NCBI GenBank assembly: GCA_016296065.1
Contig: JAEDKA010000057.1
Span: 1 to 24,583 of the forward strand
Length of the DNA: 24,583 nt
Source of the DNA: Kiritimatiellia bacterium
Lineage (GTDB): Bacteria; Verrucomicrobiota; Kiritimatiellia; RFP12; UBA1067
Reading direction: 5' to 3'
Shown piece after piece: positions 15,301 through 22,247 of the stretch. The number at the start of each line of letters is the position of its first letter. Position 1 is the stretch's first letter. Made by a program: the position numbers and the translations under genes. Under the pieces are notes generated by a model that did not search any database, was not told the DNA's origin, and saw nothing but the letters and a program-made list of their open reading frames with translations.

Positions 15301-15964
15301 AGGGCGCCTCGATCTAAGGATGCAGGTCTCCAATACAGTTGAGAAGGTTGTGCCGTTCTTCATCCGCGGCAAGAATCCGCTCGACGCGATCGCTCGCGCG
15401 TACATTGACGCCAACGTGGACGAGGAGTTCCGCTCCTATGCCTGGATGATCGCGAAGCACGAGAGCAAGTTGGGAGACAGGGTCTACAACCAGTTCAATC
15501 CGTCGGGCTCGCGGAAGGAGCTGCCGAACAAGACGGCTGGCGATAACAGATGGGGGTGGGGAATGTGTCAGATCGATGGAAGCAATACAACCTCTGACAT
15601 TGTATGGGAATGGAAAAAGAATGTGGATCGCATGAACTTTGTGCTTAGGCAGAAAAAGGCGTATTTCAATATGGTTGTAGGCTGGTTCAGAAGTCAATAT
15701 CAAGGCGATCCTACAACGCGATGGCATGAACCTGATAACATATCAACAAATTTGTCAGGGATTACGCTTTCTGCAAAGGATTGGACTATTGCAACTCTTT
15801 ACAATGGTGCGGGCGGAACACCTCGATTGAATATTCCTGGACGTCCTCATTTGCGTAGCCCGATTCATTTTAATCCCGCCACGACAAATTGGGTGTTATA
15901 TACCAACAGTTATGACTATGTCCCCACTATGGCTGAAGATAGCAATTCAATGGAGGAAGAATGA
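12359..15964 (+). CDS. Large secreted protein: calcium-loop motifs and C-terminal lysozyme-like domain
   Basis: A 1201-residue protein. It has an N-terminal signal peptide, hydrophobic segments (about 30-75) and a short Glu/Ala-rich helix. Two thrombospondin-3/EF-hand-like stretches follow: about 207-243 (DSDADGV, then DTDGDLLSDGEE) and about 461-493 (DTDGDGIPDG, then DADGDGLVD). A long beta-rich middle region is not recognised. From about 1015 the protein reads SYAWMIAKHESKLGDRVYN, then RWGWGMCQIDG. This resembles the SLT/lysozyme fold, with candidate catalytic Glu1035. Peptidoglycan cleavage is inferred. ATG 12359 has AGGTG just upstream; an in-frame GTG at 12350 is an alternative. Composition turns AT-rich from about 15540, inside the lysozyme-like domain. 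The stop overlaps the next start (ATGA). Confidence 0.72.
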   Translation: MKHFATVLCMAFAATSFASAGDAHAFDWMAFGRWTVLVICGMALAAPLVTGLRRLARLAVPALFAFLLLGLGIFATTPNGGVPTREEKERLRAELAAAEAERAALGSLLTGGTRSGDATNDAPAFAFNMVGKETNRVDLASAWTPEYVFSAIGLYYSRWIESNDWARIDFRTDVSGETNCSWTITDPTIVTNNAAFFDARGFLANDDSDADGVVAQREVALGLDPDLADTDGDLLSDGEELGCATVLTGEDFLWLDVSNGLQNVTHYRALSASFDFFWLMDEYPMSMLGVDCNEFDVYENGFVIIARDSAGVEPSDGFWDANGDLRFDPRSGGATVVAAVNYDMHSSGVRCAGIVETNGTSYAVYRVESQTASIPGVNGERSVTYEVIVPFNETNTVYVSYLEVDDAFAALGMDLGVQCPSMQSALDASELYVVPCPPGALRPRTTVKYVLGRNTDPNLSDTDGDGIPDGYSLVSSFDADGDGLVDSLDLEPAVYGGDFHGQSAAWVQATFTNAAEILSVGYPQWVDAQVGVCLANGLYKLSVSVTNMPVTATYLSVGGYEVMVDAPCELVFPLEVFEEYGICVSAPLEAGWTIDDGFDGEGVSFRGAFAAPSPGVAGSLSVEPLVMVDPPEVGLDAAEGAELTAAWNVASASFTWVDQGGTAEFADAQTNVATIVSAPDATVISVVATDGTHSSTGTVGVTGLIGGLPPGPEAREDASLGWENGVMVTGTAIHPDTLRTTWCTAVGDLAAGEPKTVTNTVAIPAGRTCYVGAFALSSEYPDWTGDRSRYNDVVYWNVTTGGATSVISSSRRVNSLHAEFAAAAAGEDEVNDAAPAVFLDGAFVSAPTNAPISLRVLARAQNVGDAKRPSALSVGVFPLSVIQANHPRTTGAGGTTDSALGGTNAVIVGEGVAYVTGLPEAAELTARVLALPQWMKTKWGGSLTSERSERGALDDRELVESTTSGSGSFDIKAALTNEIIGGRLDLRMQVSNTVEKVVPFFIRGKNPLDAIARAYIDANVDEEFRSYAWMIAKHESKLGDRVYNQFNPSGSRKELPNKTAGDNRWGWGMCQIDGSNTTSDIVWEWKKNVDRMNFVLRQKKAYFNMVVGWFRSQYQGDPTTRWHEPDNISTNLSGITLSAKDWTIATLYNGAGGTPRLNIPGRPHLRSPIHFNPATTNWVLYTNSYDYVPTMAEDSNSMEEE

Positions 15965-17079
15965 AATCTAAGGTTTCTGGATTGCTGATTTTTCTTGCTT
16001 TTCTGACTTTCGCAGCTGAATCATCTGCGTTTTTGCCAGGACGCTTTAGAACTGGGCACTCTTCGTGGCTGCGCAAGCACATCGACACTTCTGAATGGCA
16101 GCAGAGCTGGAGTGATGACATTTGGCGGATTGAATGTATAGCGATTGAAAATGAAAATGGGGGAATTGATAGGTTGTTAACCTCCTGTGTCGCGGAAAAG
16201 GATAGGTCTGGTGATGTCTGGGAAATATGGAAAACAAATCAAGATGGCAGCCTGGTTCGTATAAATGTCCGTGACGATTTTGCGTTTACTGCTAGCTCCT
16301 GCTGTTTTTTCAAACTAGACCGCAGGACGAATACGTGCACAGTAGTTGGCTTGGGCGTCTCCGCCGGAAGCATTGCGGCCGACAGAGTGCATCTTACGGG
16401 GGAATTTAGAGATGGTGTTTTCCTGTTTGAAGATGGCGCACCTGCGTTGAAGAAGATTATTCCAGATATAGATGGATTATTTTGCGATGACGATTTGTTG
16501 TCAATTGAGCGGATGTATTCCGAGTGGTATTTCGGTTATGATTTTAAGCCGCCAAAGCACCATGCCCGTAATCCGTACACCACATGGTTCGGATATCCCT
16601 GCCCCAAGGGCAATCTGCGTCTCGGTGGAGGTGTAGCGTGTCCCGATGACTTTTGCCTTTTCGCAGAGCGGCTTCGTCGCATGGTTGCAGGGCATGCCGG
16701 AGCCGCGCGGAGAATAAGGGTGCTTTCCGTGTTCCTGGACGCGGACAACGACGGAGACGCGGATGCGTACGTGGCCTTCGCGACGGACCGGACAAAGGGC
16801 GGGAATTTCCGCTGGACACTCTACCTGAACAACGAAGGTGGATATTCGAAGGCGGAAGCTCCCGTGTCCCCAGTCCCGGAGAGGAGAGAGCTCTGCGAAC
16901 TTTCGCCATCGGTTGTTTCCCCCACGAATGGGTTTTGCCGCGTGGTTCGCTTCGACGTCGAACCTACTTTCCTCATACTTGACGGGAAGGGCTCGCCAAC
17001 GAAAGTGCGCGATGCCATAACGAACGTGCTCACGCATCGAATTGAGAAGCTTCCTTGCATTGAGATCAGGGAGGAATGA
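15961..17079 (+). CDS. Secreted protein of unknown function
   Basis: A 372-residue protein with a signal peptide (MKSKVSGLLIFLAFLTFAAE, cut near SSA-F). No family is recognised with confidence. A segment at about 255-275 (VLSVFLDADNDGDADAYVAF) has the Asp-rich calcium-loop look of FG-GAP/VCBS or thrombospondin-3 repeats, echoing the upstream protein. Its start overlaps the upstream stop as ATGA after GGAGGAAG, so the two are translationally coupled and probably act together at the cell surface. The first 220 or so codons are AT-rich; the last 150 are GC-rich like the chromosome. Confidence 0.75.
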   Translation: MKSKVSGLLIFLAFLTFAAESSAFLPGRFRTGHSSWLRKHIDTSEWQQSWSDDIWRIECIAIENENGGIDRLLTSCVAEKDRSGDVWEIWKTNQDGSLVRINVRDDFAFTASSCCFFKLDRRTNTCTVVGLGVSAGSIAADRVHLTGEFRDGVFLFEDGAPALKKIIPDIDGLFCDDDLLSIERMYSEWYFGYDFKPPKHHARNPYTTWFGYPCPKGNLRLGGGVACPDDFCLFAERLRRMVAGHAGAARRIRVLSVFLDADNDGDADAYVAFATDRTKGGNFRWTLYLNNEGGYSKAEAPVSPVPERRELCELSPSVVSPTNGFCRVVRFDVEPTFLILDGKGSPTKVRDAITNVLTHRIEKLPCIEIREE

Positions 17080-17093
17080 AAGCGAACAATCAG

Positions 17094-17160
17094 AAGATCA
17101 CGCCCGAGGCGACGCACACATACTTCTACGACGGCTGGATGCTCGTCAAGGAGGTGGGCG
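17094..17160 (+). pseudogene. Possible RHS/YD-repeat protein remnant
   Basis: One frame reads THTYFYDGWMLVKEVGERSG, which looks like the TYFYDGWNLVKE stretch common in RHS-repeat core proteins. Only about 22 codons are recognisable before hairpin repeats take over, and there is no ribosome binding site. Probably a gene fragment; the call rests on one short motif. Confidence 0.4.
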
Positions 17161-17184
17161 AGCGGTCCGGCGACACAAGGAGAT

Positions 17185-17258
17185 GCGGCGTCTCGCCGCG
17201 TCATTGTGGCGGAGCTGGAAGCTCCACCTCCTTGGGAGTGGCGCGGCTGGAAGCCGCG
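17185..17258 (+). repeat. Cluster of three perfect three-base-loop hairpins
   Basis: The hairpins are GCGGCG-TCT-CGCCGC (17185-17199), GGAGCT-GGA-AGCTCC (17211-17225) and CGCGGCT-GGA-AGCCGCG (17242-17258). Stems differ but are fully complementary, and two share the GGA loop. They lie between a gene remnant and the next promoter. Related to the hairpins at 10.2-11.2 kb. Confidence 0.8.
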
Positions 17259-17273
17259 TCTCCATGGAGAAAG

Positions 17274-17291
17274 ATTTATACATGTATAAAT
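17274..17291. promoter_or_regulatory. 18-bp perfect palindrome, likely operator
   Basis: ATTTATACATGTATAAAT is a perfect palindrome ending five bases before the -35 of the regulator gene. It resembles the AraR-type operator (ATTTGTACGTACAAAT), which fits the GntR-LacI hybrid encoded just downstream. Autoregulation and control of the following polysaccharide genes are likely. Confidence 0.7.
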
Positions 17292-17296
17292 TCCCG

Positions 17297-17326
17297 TTGA
17301 CGGGCGGAGGGCAATTATGATATTCT
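17297..17326 (+). promoter_or_regulatory. Sigma-70 promoter of the polysaccharide cluster
   Basis: TTGACG (17297-17302), an 18-bp spacer and TATTCT (17321-17326). The expected start (about 17333) coincides with the GTG start codon at 17334, so the regulator message is probably leaderless. Confidence 0.7.
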
Positions 17327-17333
17327 GGTCTGC

Positions 17334-18419
17334 GTGAAGGCGGATAAGAAACAGAAATGGGTCGCGCCGAGTGCGCGAATAGCGAATCTCCTCCGGGAGA
17401 GGGTCGCCTCTTTGAAGCCGGGCGATTCGCTCGGCACGGAGGTCGCAATCGCCGAGGAGTGCGACGTCAGCCGCATGACCGCGCGCAAGGCCGTGAACGA
17501 ACTTGTCGAGGCGGGGCTAGTCGAGCGCCGCGCAGGCGTCGGAGTGTTCGTGCGCGGGGTCGGCAACGTCACGCGCAACTGGAAGTTCATCGCCGGCAAC
17601 CTTCTCTGGGACGCCGCGATCAAGGCTGCCGGCGCCGCGAGGCGTGAGGCCGCTGGAATCGGCGCCGAGCTTGAGCTCAGGGACTGCGGGGGCGACGTCA
17701 AGACGCTGCTCGCCGAAATTGCGGCGCTGCCGGACTCCGGTGCGACGGGCGCGATAGTGGTATCCGTCCACTCGAAGGAGCTCGACGCCGCAGTGCGCGC
17801 CGTTGCGGGGAAGGGTTTTCCGGTTGTCGTGGTAGACGAAGACCTCGGCACGAAGACGAACGTCTCGAGCGTCGTCGCGGAGAACGACATTGGCGGAAGA
17901 CTCGTCGCGGAGCAGATCGTCCGCGCGGGACATCGCCGCCTCGCATTCATCGGCGACCTCGTGGCGGATACGGTCCGCGAGCGCTGGAGCGGATTCTCCA
18001 AGCTCGCCGCAGAGCTGACGGGGGAGACTCCGCTCAAGTACGACGTGAAGGGCGAGGACAGGCTCGGCGACTGGGGAACGGAGGTGCGCGCCGCCGTCGT
18101 GCGCATCGCGAAGCGCAAGGTGCGTCCGACCGCCGTCTTCTGCTCCTGCGACGCGATAGCGCGGCACGCGATGCGCGCGTTCACGGAAGTCGGCCTCTCG
18201 GTTCCGGACGACATTTCGCTCGTCGGCTTTGACGACGATCCGATCGCCGAGTGGACGACTCCCGCGCTCACGACCATCCGCCAGGATTTCTCGGCGATGG
18301 GCCGCGAGGCGGTGAAGGCGCTTGTCGCGCGGATCGCGAAGCCCGCCGCGCCTGGTGCAACGGTCGCGGTGCCGGTGGAATTTGTCGCGAGGGAATCTCT
18401 TGCGAGAAGAAAAAACTGA
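17334..18419 (+). CDS. GntR-LacI hybrid (AraR-type) transcriptional regulator
   Basis: A 361-residue regulator. An N-terminal winged helix of the GntR type (about 10-75) has LKPGDSLGTEVAIAEECDVS and RMTARKAVNELVEAGLVERR. A LacI/periplasmic-binding-protein sensor follows (about 80-355) with GHRRLAFIGD, VRPTAVFCSCDAIARHAMRA, LSVPDDISLVGFDDDPIAEW and PALTTIRQDFSAMGREAV. Proteins of this build bind a sugar and release an operator. GTG 17334 is the only sensible start and lies at the predicted transcript start. It heads a run of secreted polysaccharide-active genes and probably controls them and itself through the palindrome upstream. Confidence 0.93.
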   Translation: MKADKKQKWVAPSARIANLLRERVASLKPGDSLGTEVAIAEECDVSRMTARKAVNELVEAGLVERRAGVGVFVRGVGNVTRNWKFIAGNLLWDAAIKAAGAARREAAGIGAELELRDCGGDVKTLLAEIAALPDSGATGAIVVSVHSKELDAAVRAVAGKGFPVVVVDEDLGTKTNVSSVVAENDIGGRLVAEQIVRAGHRRLAFIGDLVADTVRERWSGFSKLAAELTGETPLKYDVKGEDRLGDWGTEVRAAVVRIAKRKVRPTAVFCSCDAIARHAMRAFTEVGLSVPDDISLVGFDDDPIAEWTTPALTTIRQDFSAMGREAVKALVARIAKPAAPGATVAVPVEFVARESLARRKN

Positions 18420-18446
18420 TTTAAACACAACGAAAGGAATGAAACA

Positions 18447-20555
18447 ATGAAGAAGTCCAACATCATTCTTACACTCGGCGCGATAATGGCGCCAGCATGT
18501 CTTTTCGCCGGCTGGCTTCCGACGGGAGGGGGCGACTTCTACTACACGAACACGGTCAACTGGGCCGACAGCGTCATTGATGATGTCTATAATGCGACGT
18601 TTTCCAGCAAGGTGACGCAGAATATTCTTTTTGATGATTCCTATGATTTCAAGAACGGAATCACCTTTACGCATCCGGGTGAAATCACGACAGTCTTCCG
18701 CGGGCAGGGCGGCAACGTGACCGTGCGGCTTCTCGGCGACATCGAAATCAACAAAAGCGCCAACGCCAGCAAGGGCTCGCTTACCTTCGGCAGCAACACC
18801 GACGGACAGCACCTCGACATCGACCTCGGCGGCGGCAAGCGGACGATCCGCAACGCCAACCTCGACGTCTATCTGCGCAACACATTCTTCAACGGCGACC
18901 TCCGCATAGAGAACGGCAATTGGGCGTATTTCGCAGGCACGGGCGGAATCCCCGCCGGCACGCTCGAGATCGCACCGGGCTCGACTATGGTGCTCGACAG
19001 CGGAACCGTCGGCGACAAGGGTGCCACCCGCGCAGCATCCGTCCGCATGTCGCGCTCGACGCTCCTTGCCCGCGGCAACCGCACCGAGAACGCAACCGAA
19101 ACCATCGCCGGACCGATCGTCGTCGACGGTTCCGCAGGCGGTACGTCCTTCATCTCCATTCAAGGCGGGAACGACCATACGGAACTCCTCACGGCGACCA
19201 CCCTCGAGCGTGAGCCGTGGGTGCCGCTCTGCATCAGCGGTGCGACGCTCGGCGCGGCGGATGGCACCGGTGCTGTTGCCCGGTTCCTGCTGAACACGTC
19301 GCCGTCGCTCGTTGGCGGCGGCGGGGCCGCCGGATCGACCGACATCTCCATCGTCCCTGGCATGGTCGGTTCGAAGAACTACCGAAGCGAAGGCCACGTC
19401 GACTATTCTCTCTCGTTCCTCACCTATGATTCTGCGACAGGGTTCCGTCCGCTCGACCTTGACACCGAGTTCGTGCAGGAGACAGACTTCCCCGTCGGAC
19501 AGACGACCGCCGCCAACGTCCGTGTTGCCAACGGCTCGTCCACTGTAGTCTCGTACGAGACGACCATCAATGCGCTGCTGCTCCAAGGTGCATACAATAA
19601 TCCGATGGAAACCACCGTGTCCGGCGTCGGGCCGCTGCATGTCACGAGCGGACAGATCATCATCGGCTACCACGGCCAGAAGACACCCATCATCTCTGTT
19701 CCCGTCGATTTCGGAACGGCGACAGGCTTCATCGAGTATCCTCAGGGCAAGGGCTCGTCGATGTCGGGTTCCATCTCCGGCTCGGCAGGCGTCGTCTTCT
19801 ACCAGGCGTCGATTGCCACGACGGGCGCAGGCCTCGTCCTTACAGGAACCCATACATGGACCGGCGACACATACATCCAGTCTCAGCTCGAGGTCGATGA
19901 CAACGCCCTGCCCGGGGGAACGCGTACAGGCGACATCTATCTCAACAGCATCCTCTTCGTCAACGGGGGTACATACAACGGCCTGAACGGATGTGGCTCC
20001 CTGCGCCGCCGCCACTCAGGAAACGGCACGATTTCCTTCGGCGACAACAACGCCAACGGCGACTTCACCGGGACGTTCATCCAGAACAAGGGCACGTTCA
20101 CCATCCGCAAGATCGGCACTGGCACGCAGCGTTTCGCCTGTGCGTCGATGCTCGGCATCAACGGCGTTGCGGTAGACGCGGGCACCATGATTCTCGATGG
20201 AACGCTCAACGAGTCGTCAGTTACGGTCGCCGATGGCGCGTCCTTCGGAGGTGGCGGGGCGATTGCCGCAGGTGGAGTTTCGTTTGGCGAGGGGTGCACG
20301 TTTGTCGTGAGAGTCGACAACGGCGAGCCGTCCTGCCTTGACGTCTCCGGCGCGGTGACCGGGAGCCAGATTGTGGTGGATGCGACGGTCCTTAGCGGGA
20401 AGTGGAGGGAGGCGCAGTGCGTCCTCAAGAGCGGCGAGGCGATTTCGGCGACGTTCAAGCGTGGCGAGGGCATCCGCTCGCTTGAGCTCCGCAACAACGC
20501 TACCGAGCTCTGGGCGATGCCTAAGAGGGACGGTTTCGCCGTCGTGATCCGCTGA
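18447..20555 (+). CDS. Secreted beta-helix / autotransporter-passenger-like protein
   Basis: A 702-residue protein with a signal peptide (MKKSNIILTLGAIMAPACLF, cut near FA-G). Repetitive Gly/Thr/Asn-rich beta-strand sequence fills the rest, including passenger-type stretches such as GAGLVLTGTHTWTGDTYI and NKGTFTIRKIGTGTQRF, then VAVDAGTMILDGTLNESSVTV. No outer-membrane barrel domain follows, so it is not a complete autotransporter and would be released or surface-bound by other means. AAAGGA lies about eight bases upstream of the ATG. It is 27 bases after the regulator and 21 before the lyase gene, so co-transcribed. Binding of polysaccharide or a structural role is a guess. Confidence 0.75.
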   Translation: MKKSNIILTLGAIMAPACLFAGWLPTGGGDFYYTNTVNWADSVIDDVYNATFSSKVTQNILFDDSYDFKNGITFTHPGEITTVFRGQGGNVTVRLLGDIEINKSANASKGSLTFGSNTDGQHLDIDLGGGKRTIRNANLDVYLRNTFFNGDLRIENGNWAYFAGTGGIPAGTLEIAPGSTMVLDSGTVGDKGATRAASVRMSRSTLLARGNRTENATETIAGPIVVDGSAGGTSFISIQGGNDHTELLTATTLEREPWVPLCISGATLGAADGTGAVARFLLNTSPSLVGGGGAAGSTDISIVPGMVGSKNYRSEGHVDYSLSFLTYDSATGFRPLDLDTEFVQETDFPVGQTTAANVRVANGSSTVVSYETTINALLLQGAYNNPMETTVSGVGPLHVTSGQIIIGYHGQKTPIISVPVDFGTATGFIEYPQGKGSSMSGSISGSAGVVFYQASIATTGAGLVLTGTHTWTGDTYIQSQLEVDDNALPGGTRTGDIYLNSILFVNGGTYNGLNGCGSLRRRHSGNGTISFGDNNANGDFTGTFIQNKGTFTIRKIGTGTQRFACASMLGINGVAVDAGTMILDGTLNESSVTVADGASFGGGGAIAAGGVSFGEGCTFVVRVDNGEPSCLDVSGAVTGSQIVVDATVLSGKWREAQCVLKSGEAISATFKRGEGIRSLELRNNATELWAMPKRDGFAVVIR

Positions 20556-20576
20556 TTCTGAGGGGAGCCGTCCTGT

Positions 20577-22247
20577 ATGAAAACCGTCGTTGTTCTGGCG
20601 TCCGCCTGCATGATCGCCTTTTCCGCCGCTGTGCGGGCGGACGACCTGAAGGTGCTTGAGGAAAGGTTCGCGGAAGTAACGGACGCTGCCGTTCCTGCGG
20701 CAGCCGCCGAGCGGATACGCGACGCGCAGCGTCCGGACGGGTCGTGGGACGGCGTGGACTATGCGGACAAGTCCCGCGGCATATGGCAGCCGTCGGTCGG
20801 GCACCTCGCAAAGCGCGTGCTCGTCCTTGCGAGGGCATATCGCGCCACGCAGGACCGCACGCTTGCGGACGCGGCAAAGCGCGGACTCGACTGGTGGGTA
20901 AAGTCCGCACTCGTGTGCCCCAACTGGTGGTGGAACGAGATCGGCGCTCCGCAGGACTTCGCGATGTCGGCGATACTCGTGTCGCCAGTGCTTTCCGACG
21001 AAGACCGCGCGCGCTACGCTGAGTACCTAAATTGCAGCAGAATCAAGATGACGGGGCAGAACCGCGTCTGGCTCGCGCGGATTGTTCTCATGCGGGGCGT
21101 CATCGCGCGGGATGAAGCGATAGCGGATGAAGCGGCGAAGGTGATTGCGGACGAGCTGCGCGTTTCTGACGGACCCGAGGGCATTATGCCCGACTGGAGT
21201 TTCTGCCAGCACGGACGGCAGCTGCAGTTCGGCAACTACGGTCTTTCCTTCGTGCTCGACATGAGCCGGCTTTCGCGCGTCTTCGCCGGAACGAAGTGGG
21301 AGTTTTCGCGCGAGAAGTCGGAACTGCTCGGAAACCTTCTCGAGCGTGGTTTCCGCTGGACTGTTTGGAACGGCCATATGGACGCCGCCGCGCTCGGTCG
21401 GCAGCTCGTCCCAGGTTCGTCGCGTAAAAAGGCGGCCACGGTTGCGAAGGCCTGCACGGAATTCGCGGCCGCGGGCTGGAAATTCTCCCCCGAGCCGGTA
21501 GGGTTCCGCTTCTTCCCGTGCGGAGCCTACGCCGTCTGGAGACAGGACGGCTGGATGGCATCCGTCAAGATGCACACGCGCAACGTCCTCGAGACGGAGA
21601 CGTGGGTGAACGCGGAGAACACGCTGGGTGGACACATGGCGGACGGCGCGCTCTATGTCTACGCTTCGGGCGGCGAGTATGACGACGTTTTCCCTCTCTG
21701 GCGGAACTGGCGCCTTGTTCCGGGCGTGACAAGCTATCGGGATCGTCCGCCGGTCGTGCGCAAATACACAGAGAGCAGCGGATCTAACGAACTCGACGAG
21801 ATGTCCGCCCGTTCCGGTGACGATTGGGCTGAGGTCGAATTCGCGATCCGCAGGGAGGGGCTTTCCGCTCGCAAGCGCTGGCGCTTCGGCCGCGGGTTCG
21901 TCGAGGCGAGCGGAAGCGGCATCTCATCGGATGCTGTGGACTCGCCCGTCGTTACTTGCGTGGAGCATTGCCTCGCTTCGCCGGACGCCGTGGTGCATCC
22001 GTATTCCGACGGCTCGCTGCGCTTCTCCAACGGCGGATTCGAATACGAGGTTTTCGCGCCCGAGGGATGCGTCACCGTGACGATCGAGGAGCGAGAGGGA
22101 ACGTGGCGCGGAATCCATCCGGCCTACGCGGAGACACCGCACCGCGCGCGCGTCCTCTGCGCTTACATCGACCACGGCGTTGCGCCGAAGGATGCTTCGT
22201 ACCGCTACAGGATTGTCAAAAGAGAAACAAAGGAGAACATCAAATGA
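20577..22247 (+). CDS. Polysaccharide lyase family 8 (hyaluronate/chondroitin/xanthan lyase type)
   Basis: A 556-residue secreted enzyme (signal peptide to about 21, VRA-DD). An alpha/alpha toroid carries the PL8 aromatic patch NWWWNEIGAP (116-125). Catalytic candidates are N162 (TGQNRVW), H212 (WSFCQHG), Y221 (GNYG) and R275 (LGRQLVPGSSR). Their spacings (50, 9 and 54 residues) equal those I recall for N349, H399, Y408 and R462 of pneumococcal hyaluronate lyase. The beta-sandwich part has NAENTLGGHMADGALYVYA and FPLWRNWRLVPGVT. The R-G-R-x-x-S-R loop is altered. PL8 enzymes cleave uronic-acid glycosaminoglycans or xanthan by beta-elimination; which polymer cannot be told here. It is shorter than most family members. 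GAGGGGAG precedes the ATG; its stop overlaps the next start. Confidence 0.92.
   Translation: MKTVVVLASACMIAFSAAVRADDLKVLEERFAEVTDAAVPAAAAERIRDAQRPDGSWDGVDYADKSRGIWQPSVGHLAKRVLVLARAYRATQDRTLADAAKRGLDWWVKSALVCPNWWWNEIGAPQDFAMSAILVSPVLSDEDRARYAEYLNCSRIKMTGQNRVWLARIVLMRGVIARDEAIADEAAKVIADELRVSDGPEGIMPDWSFCQHGRQLQFGNYGLSFVLDMSRLSRVFAGTKWEFSREKSELLGNLLERGFRWTVWNGHMDAAALGRQLVPGSSRKKAATVAKACTEFAAAGWKFSPEPVGFRFFPCGAYAVWRQDGWMASVKMHTRNVLETETWVNAENTLGGHMADGALYVYASGGEYDDVFPLWRNWRLVPGVTSYRDRPPVVRKYTESSGSNELDEMSARSGDDWAEVEFAIRREGLSARKRWRFGRGFVEASGSGISSDAVDSPVVTCVEHCLASPDAVVHPYSDGSLRFSNGGFEYEVFAPEGCVTVTIEEREGTWRGIHPAYAETPHRARVLCAYIDHGVAPKDASYRYRIVKRETKENIK

Noticed and set aside
17315..18466. Minus-strand open frame of 383 codons
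   Set aside because: It is the antisense of the GntR-LacI regulator. It is Ser/Ala/Thr-rich low-complexity sequence and would span the regulator's promoter.
17517..20015. Long minus-strand open frame of 832 codons
   Set aside because: It lies opposite the regulator and the beta-helix gene, which have clear family motifs and start signals. Its Arg/Val/Asp-rich composition is typical of an antisense frame in GC-rich DNA.
21956..22243. Extended N-terminus of the GH5 protein
   Set aside because: The extension overlaps the end of the lyase gene in another frame. ATG 22244 has AAAGGAG upstream and begins a clean signal peptide.
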